From contig WLSJ01000002.1 of the NCBI GenBank assembly GCA_009705865.1, forward strand, positions 1-33,577: DNA of 33,577 nt. The letters run 5' to 3'. The position numbers and the translations under genes are program-made. The DNA is from Actinomycetota bacterium. Its GTDB lineage: Bacteria; Actinomycetota; Acidimicrobiia; Acidimicrobiales; Ilumatobacteraceae. Shown here one piece after another: positions 1 to 7,602 of the stretch. Below the pieces are notes generated by a model, which was not told the DNA's origin, did no database searches, and saw nothing but the letters and a program-made list of their open reading frames with translations. How positions within the stretch are numbered: position 1 is the stretch's first letter; every line of letters starts with the position of its first letter.

Positions 1-243
1 ACTGAATGGGAATGGGATGACACTTTGATGCCCCGTAGTGAAGGCCGCCTAACCCGATGGGTTGCGTCTGTCGGTGGTTCTTCATCTGATCTTCTCGACA
101 GCGTCAGAGCATGTCTCGATAACGATCTTGATACACCTCGAGCTCTTGCTCTCATTGATGCAGCGGCTGATTCTGGCGCTGATGTCACCTCTGCTGCCGC
201 ACTGCTCGGCGTAGAACTGCACACCGCTGTCGGCCCTCGCTAA
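1..243 (+). CDS. mshC: C-terminal fragment of a cysteine ligase / cysteinyl-tRNA synthetase-like protein, most likely MshC (mycothiol cysteine ligase); 5' end outside window
   Basis: Frame 1 is open from base 1 (TEWEWDDTLMPRSEGRLTRW...CLDNDLDTPRALALID...LLGVEL); the DLDTPxAL and terminal LLGV pattern resembles MshC/CysS C-termini. Confidence 0.6.
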   Translation, partial: TEWEWDDTLMPRSEGRLTRWVASVGGSSSDLLDSVRACLDNDLDTPRALALIDAAADSGADVTSAAALLGVELHTAVGPR

Positions 244-298
244 CCAAGCGCTATATCCTGCTGACGTCTCAGTAAATCGGGACTATTATGTGCCGTGC

Positions 299-1045
299 AT
301 GGCAACAGAATCGGACTCACACACGCCAGCCGCTCAACTGCCGCTAAAAACCAGCCGTGCACAGTCACGAGCAAGAACAATTTTGCGCCCGCTCTCAACA
401 AAATTGTGGAATTTCAATTTTGAAGGATTCGAAAATTTGCCAGAATCAGGCCCGGCGATTTTGTGTCCAAACCACATCAGTTTTCTCGACTCTGTTTTCA
501 CCATGGTTCATGCAGGTCGTCAGATCAGTTTTGTTGGCAAGGCCGAGTACATGGATTCGTGGAAGACGAAGTATTTGTTTCCTGCGCTCGGAATGATTCC
601 AATCGATCGATCTGGCGGATCCAAAAGCGAAGGCGCATTGTTGGCAGCAGAGACGGTACTTAGACGTGGCGAATTATTTGGCATTTTCCCTGAAGGAACT
701 CGTAGTCGAGATGGCATGTTGTACAAGGGTCATACTGGTGCTGCACGGCTGGCGCTAAAAGTTGGTTGTCCTATTTTGCCGGTGGGCATTATCGGCACAC
801 GAGAGATCCAACCACCAGACACAGTGATGCCTCGTTTCAGGCTTGATTGCACAATCAAGATCGGAGCCCCGATCAATGTGGCTCGATATGGCGACCGGAC
901 AGACGACCATATGGTGTTACGCGAAATAACTGACGAGTTGATGTTTGAGATTCAAGGTCTCACTGGCCAGGAATATCGCAATGTCTATGCCACAAAGCGT
1001 GCGGAAAGCATTCCCACCGAACAAGCAGTCCTAAATCACGCGTAA
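299..1045 (+). CDS. 1-acyl-sn-glycerol-3-phosphate acyltransferase (PlsC family)
   Basis: NHISFLD (HX4D) and FPEGTRSRDG motifs; start preferred at ATG 299 (ORF track gives GTG 290). Confidence 0.9.
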   Translation: MATESDSHTPAAQLPLKTSRAQSRARTILRPLSTKLWNFNFEGFENLPESGPAILCPNHISFLDSVFTMVHAGRQISFVGKAEYMDSWKTKYLFPALGMIPIDRSGGSKSEGALLAAETVLRRGELFGIFPEGTRSRDGMLYKGHTGAARLALKVGCPILPVGIIGTREIQPPDTVMPRFRLDCTIKIGAPINVARYGDRTDDHMVLREITDELMFEIQGLTGQEYRNVYATKRAESIPTEQAVLNHA

Positions 1046-1090
1046 ATAGAGCCGAGCCGACAGTCGCCCCAGCCGTAGAATGGTTGTCTC

Positions 1091-3076
1091 ATGTCAGAGA
1101 TTTCAGTACTTCTTCCCGATGGATCATCGCGAGCATTGCCCGATGGGTCGTCAGTTGCCGACCTAGCAAGCGCCATTGGGTCGCGGCTTGCAAAAGCGGC
1201 CATTGCCGGCACCATCAACGGCGCCGAAGTAGACCTGTCGGTGTCTGTGTTTGATGGTGCGACTGTGTCGATCATTACTGCGGATTCTGATGCTGGCCGA
1301 CATGTGTTGCGCCACTCCACAGCTCATGTGCTTGCACAGGCGGTTTTGCAGTTGTTTGACGGCGCCCATTTCACAATCGGCCCAGCAATTGAAGATGGCT
1401 TCTACTACGACTTCGCTTTACCGAATGGTCAGACATTCTCTGACGATGATCTAGCAGCTATTGAAAAACGTATGCGCGAAATCATGAAATCTAATCAACC
1501 CTTCATTCGTTCAGAAGTATCGGTTCAAGAAGCGTTAGCGGTATTTTCTACCCAACCATATAAGTGCGAAATCATTGAACGGGTCACTTCGGGATCCGCA
1601 GACGGCAGTGATGCAGCTGAAGTCGGCAGTTCTGGTTCTGTCAGTTTGTACCGAAACTCGGATTCCTTTGTTGACTTGTGTCGTGGGCCTCATGTTCCAT
1701 CAACATCGCGTTTAGGTCACTTCAGTTTGATGAAAGTTGCTGGTGCGTATTGGCGAGGCAACGAAAAGGGTCCGATGCTTCAGCGCATCTATGGCACTGC
1801 GTGGGAATCTGACACAGCGTTGAAAGAGCATCTTCATCGACTGGAAGAAGCCACAAAACGCGATCATCGCCGTCTGGCTAATGAACTTGACCTTCTGTCA
1901 TTCCCTTCGGAATTAGGAGGCGGTCTTGCTGTCTGGCATCCGAAAGGCGCAATTGTCCGCAAGTTGATGGAGGACTACAGCCGTCAACGACATCAAGACG
2001 GTGATTACCAATTCGTGTACACACCGCATTTGGCTAATGCAAATTTGTTTGCCAAGTCCGGCCACCTCGATTTTTATGCAGACGGAATGTATCCGCCAAT
2101 GGAGATGGATAACGGCACGTACTACATGAAGCCAATGAACTGTCCGATGCACTGCCTTATCTTCGACAGTCGTCAACGCAGTTATCGCGAACTCCCATTG
2201 CGATTGTTTGAGTTGGGCAATGTGTATCGGTATGAGCGCGCCGGAACGCTTCATGGTCTTCTGCGTATTCGCGGGTTTACTCAAGACGACAGCCATATTT
2301 ACTGCACAGAAGAACAGATGGCGGATGAGATTTCCTCACTTCTTGACTTCATCATGTCTGTATTGCGTCGCTTCGGATTCAACGATTTTGAATTCAATTT
2401 GTCGACACGAGATCCTGAGAAATCTGTCGGATCAGATGAAATCTGGGGCAAAGCCACAGAGGCACTACGCGAAGCGCTTGATCGTCATGGTGTGGAATAC
2501 AAGATCAAAGAAGGCGATGCCGCTTTCTATGGTCCAAAGATTGACATCGATGTTCGAGATGCCATTGGTCGTAAGTGGCAGTTGAGCACTATTCAATGTG
2601 ACTTCAATTTGCCGGAACGTTTTGAATTGGAATACGTCGGTTCAGATGGTGCTCGCCATCGACCCATCATGTTGCACCGCGCATTGTTCGGGTCAATTGA
2701 ACGGTTTTTCGGTGTTCTCATTGAGCACTACGCCGGGGCGTTCCCATCGTGGCTGTCTCCTGAACAAGTTCGGGTGCTACCTGTCGCACTGGCCCACGAT
2801 GAATATGCGCAGTCAGTGGTGGCGCAGTTAAAGCAGGCCGGATTCCGAGTTGATATTGATCATGCAGATGAACAATTAGGCAAACGTATCCGAAATGCGA
2901 AAACCAGCAAAGTGCCATATGTACTGGTCGTGGGTGACGATGACGTGGCGCACAAATCTGTCGGAGTGAATCCTCGCGGTGGGGAAGTAGAGCGTGATGT
3001 CTCGGTAGTGGACTTCATTGCGCGTCTCTCAGCTGAAGTCGCAGAAGGACAATTGGGCGACCTTGATGTCTCTTGA
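1091..3076 (+). CDS. thrS: Threonyl-tRNA synthetase
   Basis: Full-length ThrRS with TGS, editing and catalytic motifs (MKPMNCPMHCLIF, RYERAGTLHGLLRIRGFTQDDSHIYC). Confidence 0.98.
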   Translation: MSEISVLLPDGSSRALPDGSSVADLASAIGSRLAKAAIAGTINGAEVDLSVSVFDGATVSIITADSDAGRHVLRHSTAHVLAQAVLQLFDGAHFTIGPAIEDGFYYDFALPNGQTFSDDDLAAIEKRMREIMKSNQPFIRSEVSVQEALAVFSTQPYKCEIIERVTSGSADGSDAAEVGSSGSVSLYRNSDSFVDLCRGPHVPSTSRLGHFSLMKVAGAYWRGNEKGPMLQRIYGTAWESDTALKEHLHRLEEATKRDHRRLANELDLLSFPSELGGGLAVWHPKGAIVRKLMEDYSRQRHQDGDYQFVYTPHLANANLFAKSGHLDFYADGMYPPMEMDNGTYYMKPMNCPMHCLIFDSRQRSYRELPLRLFELGNVYRYERAGTLHGLLRIRGFTQDDSHIYCTEEQMADEISSLLDFIMSVLRRFGFNDFEFNLSTRDPEKSVGSDEIWGKATEALREALDRHGVEYKIKEGDAAFYGPKIDIDVRDAIGRKWQLSTIQCDFNLPERFELEYVGSDGARHRPIMLHRALFGSIERFFGVLIEHYAGAFPSWLSPEQVRVLPVALAHDEYAQSVVAQLKQAGFRVDIDHADEQLGKRIRNAKTSKVPYVLVVGDDDVAHKSVGVNPRGGEVERDVSVVDFIARLSAEVAEGQLGDLDVS

Positions 3077-3578
3077 ACAACTGTGGAACGGGTGGAGAGC
3101 TGAATACATCGGCACTGCTAATTCGAATTCGACAAATCCATCTCAGTCAGTTTTTACTTCAATTCTGAATTCTGGTTTGTCTGATGATGAAACGTTCATC
3201 GTTCGTCGTTCGACTACTTGTTTTGCCATCTTGAATTCCTATCCATACGCGTCAGGGCACCTTTTGGTGTTGCCATATCGAGAAGTGGCCAATCTTGAAG
3301 ACCTCACGTCGGAGGAATCTCTAGATTTATGGGCGCTCGTTACACAGGGCACTGTTGCTCTTCGCGCATCTCATTCTCCTGATGCCTTGAACGTCGGTAT
3401 CAATCTGGGTGCAGCTGCTGGTGGCAGTATTTCTCAGCATTTGCACGTCCATATCGTTCCTCGCTGGAACGGCGACTCGAACTTTATGACTTCAGTGGCT
3501 TCAACTCGTACTATTCCAGAACCACTTCCTCTCACCGCATCGAAAATTCGAAACGCTTGGCCGAAAGAATCACAATGA
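3067..3578 (+). CDS. HIT family hydrolase/phosphorylase
   Basis: HIT motif HLHVHIVPRW; ATG 3067 overlaps the thrS stop; synteny with the HIT gene next to thrS in actinobacteria. Confidence 0.93.
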
Positions 3579-4081
3579 CAGACGAACTGCGCGACCAACT
3601 ACCAGATGATCTCAACGCTGTTGATCATGTGGGCGCATACGATTTTCCTGACAACAGTCGTCGGCGTATTCCCGGTGTCATGTATGCAGTCCTTGCTGCA
3701 CTATGCGTCGCAGTGTGGACCATCGCAGATGGCAATGATTCGCCAAACGTCAACAAAGGTTTGCTGTTTGCCGCAATCCTCTTGGCAGTGATGTCAATCA
3801 TCACCATCACAAGCGGATGGCGAATGACCATCAACGAGTCTGAAGCTCTAGTGGTTGCAACTCGTAGTGCAGGATTCGCAGTTGGCCATGCATCGGCTCA
3901 ACAGGTATGGCGCGGTATTCGTAGCAAGCCGACGTGGCGAATTTTTTGCTACAGCACAGAAGATCCACCGTTGCAACAGGCTCTTGTCCTGATTGACGCG
4001 GTCAATGGGCGTGTCGTTGAATGTCTGGTGGAAAAGAACCCCGAGGCAGAGATGCCATCAACCGTTACCTCAGAGAGATAG
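3575..4081 (+). CDS. Hypothetical two-TM membrane protein with a small C-terminal soluble domain
   Basis: ATGA overlap with the HIT stop; two hydrophobic helices (VMYAVLAALCVAVWTI, GLLFAAILLAVMSIITI) then a ~80 aa soluble domain. Confidence 0.75.
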   Translation: MTDELRDQLPDDLNAVDHVGAYDFPDNSRRRIPGVMYAVLAALCVAVWTIADGNDSPNVNKGLLFAAILLAVMSIITITSGWRMTINESEALVVATRSAGFAVGHASAQQVWRGIRSKPTWRIFCYSTEDPPLQQALVLIDAVNGRVVECLVEKNPEAEMPSTVTSER

Positions 4082-4090
4082 CGTCAGTTC

Positions 4091-4795
4091 ATGTTTGACG
4101 GGCGTTTTCGCGCACCAATCGAAAAAGCAGTTCGACCAGTAGGGCAGTTGTTGCGCCGGACCGGAATGTCTCCCGACCACCTCACTGTTCTTGGAATTGC
4201 GTTTGCAGTTATTGCCGCATTTGCAATCGGAACTGGTGCGCTTCGCGGAGGCTTACTTCTCGTTATTTTGGCTGCCGTTCCAGACATGTTGGACGGAGCG
4301 CTAGCGAAAGCCTCTGGGACATCAAGTCAACGGGGCGCTTTTTTTGACTCGGTAGTTGATCGAGTGACCGACTCCGTGCTCTTTGGTGGCGTTGCATGGT
4401 ATTTCGCATCTGAAAAGAGCCCACATCTTGCCTTATTGCCAATGGCAATCATGGGTGTCTCATCGCTTATCTCGTATGAGCGGGCTAAAGCAGAGTCTTT
4501 AGGTTTGTACGCAAAGGGCGGCTTGATGGAACGAGCAGAACGCATTGTTGTGTTGTGTCTCGGACTGTTATTTGACTCTCTTCTTGTGCCCATTATGTGG
4601 ATCATGTTGGTTCTTACCATTGCAACTGCTGTGCAGCGGTTTGTTCAAGTATGGAAACAAGCAGAAGTGTCCTCTACGACTCAGCAAAAGCGTGATGTTC
4701 GACAAGGTCGTCGGATGACGCGACAAAGTGTTCGTACAAGTCGGCGACAATTGTCGGTCGATTCTCGCCAGCGACGCCGCCGCCGCAATGGCTAG
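4091..4795 (+). CDS. pgsA: CDP-alcohol phosphatidyltransferase, likely phosphatidylinositol phosphate synthase
   Basis: DMLDGALAKASGTSSQRGAFFDSVVDRVTD signature; position between HIT and PatA-like acyltransferase. Confidence 0.88.
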   Translation: MFDGRFRAPIEKAVRPVGQLLRRTGMSPDHLTVLGIAFAVIAAFAIGTGALRGGLLLVILAAVPDMLDGALAKASGTSSQRGAFFDSVVDRVTDSVLFGGVAWYFASEKSPHLALLPMAIMGVSSLISYERAKAESLGLYAKGGLMERAERIVVLCLGLLFDSLLVPIMWIMLVLTIATAVQRFVQVWKQAEVSSTTQQKRDVRQGRRMTRQSVRTSRRQLSVDSRQRRRRRNG

Positions 4796-5723
4796 CCCCT
4801 TCGAGGAACTGTCCGACGCCTTTACCGTCGGTGGGTATCGACTCGGATCTGTCATCGCTCGTCTCACTCCAGGACCGGTGGCTCAAGGAGCTGTATCGCT
4901 GCTAGCACCTGGCGTAGCACTGTCTTTACGTAAACGACGTTTCATGATTGAACGTCATCTTCGTCGTGTTGATCCGACGCTGCAGGGTTTTGCGCTCAGA
5001 AGGGCATCCCAGCAAGCATTTGACAGCTACATGCGTTATTACACCGAGAGTTTTCGATTGCCTTCCATGTCTGCAAAGCATGTGCTGAAATCATTATCGA
5101 ATGATGGTTTTCATTACATTGAAGAAGCGTTGGAACGAGGAAAGGGAGCAATAGTTGCTCTACCTCATCTTGGTGGCTGGGAATGGGCAGGCCGATGGAT
5201 GGCCGAAATGGGCCACAATATGACGGTCATCGTTGAACCTTTAGATCCACCTGAACTTTTCGATTGGTTTACGAAATTGCGCAGTGATCTCGGAATGAAC
5301 GTTGTTCCGCTTGGTCCAGGTGCCGCCCCTGCAGTGCTTGCTGCATTAAAGCGCAACGAAGTCGTGTGCCTATTGTCCGACCGAGATATCCAAGGCAATG
5401 GTGTCGAAGTTGAGTTCTTCGGAGAGAGAACAACTCTTCCCGCAGGTCCAGCGATGTTGGGGATACGTTCTGGTGCAGCTGTAGTGCCAGGGGCCGTGTA
5501 CTTCACCTCAGCAGTAGATGGTCATCATTGCGTCATTCGTCCACCATTAGTTTTTGAAAAAGTGGGTGGCTTGCGAGAATCAGTGGCTGCCGGAACACAA
5601 GCTCTTGCAATTGAACTTGAAGGATTGATTCGTCGAGCACCTGAACAATGGCATCTGTTTCAGCCAAATTGGCCGAGTGATCCAGGATTTGCCGAAATGC
5701 GAGCTCGCGCTAACGCTGAATAA
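4788..5723 (+). CDS. patA: Phosphatidylinositol mannoside acyltransferase-like (LpxL/HtrB superfamily)
   Basis: HLGGWEW (HX4E) acyltransferase motif; follows PIP synthase with overlapping start. Confidence 0.85.
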   Translation: MASPFEELSDAFTVGGYRLGSVIARLTPGPVAQGAVSLLAPGVALSLRKRRFMIERHLRRVDPTLQGFALRRASQQAFDSYMRYYTESFRLPSMSAKHVLKSLSNDGFHYIEEALERGKGAIVALPHLGGWEWAGRWMAEMGHNMTVIVEPLDPPELFDWFTKLRSDLGMNVVPLGPGAAPAVLAALKRNEVVCLLSDRDIQGNGVEVEFFGERTTLPAGPAMLGIRSGAAVVPGAVYFTSAVDGHHCVIRPPLVFEKVGGLRESVAAGTQALAIELEGLIRRAPEQWHLFQPNWPSDPGFAEMRARANAE

Positions 5724-6042
5724 ATTGGGACACTGCGTCAAGTGCCCGGGGAGCTATGGAATACCAGATCCACGTTCCGTCTCGGCGTGACTCGACTAGG
5801 CCAGCTTCGCGCAACACCTTTAGGTGGTGGCTAATCGTAGGTTGACTTCTGTCAAGTGGTTCGGTGAGATCGCACGAACATATGCCGTCACGACCAGCTC
5901 GGCGCACTAAGTCAAAGAGGCGCAGACGAATGGGGTCAGAAAGTGCAGCGAACATTGGTGCAAGATTGGCAGCGGCTGCATCTGCAAGAGGTCCTTTGCC
6001 AAGGGTGATTGGTTTCGCATTCGACACCAGCCCATGATACAT
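5710..6042 (-). CDS. arsR: ArsR/SmtB family metalloregulator
   Basis: Winged-helix motif DRSQPTISHHLKVLREAGLV preceded by metal-site-like ICSCDL; divergent from arsI; ATG at 6042 preferred over TTG 6048. Confidence 0.92.
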   Translation of the reverse strand: MYHGLVSNAKPITLGKGPLADAAAANLAPMFAALSDPIRLRLFDLVRRAGRDGICSCDLTEPLDRSQPTISHHLKVLREAGLVESRRDGTWIWYSIAPRALDAVSQFIQR

Positions 6043-6047
6043 CGACA

Positions 6048-6074
6048 AGTATCAATGTGTTGTATATTGATACT
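6048..6074. promoter_or_regulatory. Candidate ArsR operator: AGTATCAAT-N9-ATTGATACT
   Basis: Perfect 9-bp inverted repeat in the arsR/arsI divergent intergenic region; ATCAA/TTGAT half-sites are typical of ArsR-family operators. Confidence 0.75.
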
Positions 6075-6079
6075 CATCA

Positions 6080-6100
6080 AAGTACCTAACTGGGGTACTT
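6080..6100. repeat. Perfect 7-bp inverted repeat AAGTACC-N7-GGTACTT upstream of arsI RBS
   Basis: Read directly from sequence; lies between the operator-like repeat and GAAGGA RBS. Confidence 0.7.
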
Positions 6101-6116
6101 GACTGAAGGAAACAGT

Positions 6117-6560
6117 ATGTCGCGCGTTCAGCTAGCACTCAATGTCGGAAATCTCAATGATGCCATTGTGTATTACACCAAAATGTTTGGCGTTGGCCCA
6201 GCAAAAGTGCGTGAGGGGTATGCCAACTTCGCTATTGCAGACCCGCCGCTCAAGCTTGTGCTCATAGAGGGACATGGAGAGGCAGGAACTCTTAATCATG
6301 TGGGCGTCGAAGTGGAAGACACTGATCAAGTGGCAGCAAAAATAGTTTCTGCAACTGCTATGGGTCTGCCAATTGAAGTGCAAGAGAGCACGACGTGTTG
6401 TTTTGCCGTGCAAGACAAAGTTTGGGTTACGGGGGGCGAATTGCCATGGGAGTGGTACACGGTGCTGGCCGATGCTCCCGCAGATACATCTTTGAAGCCG
6501 ATGCCCATCATGCTTGGTGTGCCAAGTGGAGCTAGTTGCTGTGGGCCAGAAGGATGCTGA
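6117..6560 (+). CDS. arsI: ArsI/CadI-type glyoxalase-fold protein, candidate C-As lyase
   Basis: MSRVQLALNV...NHVGVEV...TTCCFAVQDKVWV...PWEWYTVLAD; vicinal Cys pair and C-terminal CCGPEGC; RBS GAAGGA. Confidence 0.88.
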   Translation: MSRVQLALNVGNLNDAIVYYTKMFGVGPAKVREGYANFAIADPPLKLVLIEGHGEAGTLNHVGVEVEDTDQVAAKIVSATAMGLPIEVQESTTCCFAVQDKVWVTGGELPWEWYTVLADAPADTSLKPMPIMLGVPSGASCCGPEGC

Positions 6561-7219
6561 ATACTCGCCGCACCCTTGCTGAGTTTTTGGGCACAGCGTT
6601 ATTAGTAATGGCGGTGGTTGGTTCTGGCATCATGGCTCAGAACATGACCACTGATGTTGCGTTGCAACTTCTGGCCAATGCAGTAGCAACTGGTGGAGCA
6701 CTGCTTGGTCTGATCACGATTTTTGGTCCGGTTTCTGGAGCGTCATTTAACCCGATTGTGTCTCTGGTTGGGTTCTTTATCGATCGAGAAACGACTATCT
6801 CAACTCTTGTGACTGACATCATCGCTCAGGTGGGTGGAGCCATCGCTGGTTGCATTATCGCCAACATCATGTTTGCTCACCCGTTTATCGAGACCTCAAC
6901 AAAGATTCGCACTGGCGGCCCAACGTGGTTCTCTGAAGTTGTTGCCACAGTGGGGTTGTTGCTTATTATTTGGGGCGGCAAGCGAGCAGGCGCAAATGTG
7001 GCAGCACTAGTTGCGGCTTGGATCACAGGCGCTTATTGGTTCACTTCGTCAACAAGCATTGCTAACCCAGCAGTTGGTATTGGCCGCATGTTTTCCAACT
7101 CTTTTGCCGGAATAGCTCCTGAGTCAATGCCAATGTTTGCGTTCATGCAATTGATTGGCGGTGTGGTCGGTTTCGCCATTATTGCCATTTTGTGGCCAAG
7201 CAATAAGGCTCAGCAGTGA
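6554..7219 (+). CDS. MIP-family channel (aquaglyceroporin, AqpS-like)
   Basis: Two NPA-type boxes (SGASFNPIVSL, SIANPAVGIGR), six hydrophobic helices; in ars operon; ATG overlaps arsI stop. Confidence 0.88.
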   Translation: MLNTRRTLAEFLGTALLVMAVVGSGIMAQNMTTDVALQLLANAVATGGALLGLITIFGPVSGASFNPIVSLVGFFIDRETTISTLVTDIIAQVGGAIAGCIIANIMFAHPFIETSTKIRTGGPTWFSEVVATVGLLLIIWGGKRAGANVAALVAAWITGAYWFTSSTSIANPAVGIGRMFSNSFAGIAPESMPMFAFMQLIGGVVGFAIIAILWPSNKAQQ

Positions 7220-7602
7220 GCGGTATTTTGTTTCTCTGCATTCATAATGCGGGTCGTTCTCAGATGGCAGCCGGATTCGCACGGGAATTATCCGGAGACA
7301 AAGTATTGATTTTGTCAGGAGGTTCCGAACCTGCAGACAAGATTAATTCTGTTGCTGTTGAGGTAATGAAAGAAATCGGAATTGACATTTCTTCATATGT
7401 GCCTCAGAAATACAACGATGAGCTACTGAACGCAGTTGATGTTGTCGTCACCATGGGATGCGGCGATACGTGTCCCTACATTCCAGGTAAACGTTATGTT
7501 GATTGGCCACTAGATGACCCGAAGGGTCAACCACTCGATGAGGTGCGTCGCATTCGTGACGAAATCAAAAATCGGGTGACGGAATTACTCGCTCAGTTGT
7601 AA
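7216..7602 (+). CDS. arsC: Arsenate reductase, LMW-PTP fold
   Basis: CIHNAGRSQ (CX5R) P-loop and VVTMGCGDTCPYIPGKRYVDWPLDDP; GTGA overlap with MIP stop. Confidence 0.93.
   Translation: MSGILFLCIHNAGRSQMAAGFARELSGDKVLILSGGSEPADKINSVAVEVMKEIGIDISSYVPQKYNDELLNAVDVVVTMGCGDTCPYIPGKRYVDWPLDDPKGQPLDEVRRIRDEIKNRVTELLAQL

Noticed and set aside
1046-1090. GAGCCGAGCCGACAGTCG upstream of thrS considered as a T-box or terminator
   Set aside because: Only a 4-bp dyad and a 45-nt gap, much too short for a T-box leader; no convincing stem.
2208-2585. 125-aa + strand ORF inside thrS in another frame
   Set aside because: Overlaps the conserved ThrRS catalytic core; no domain signature.
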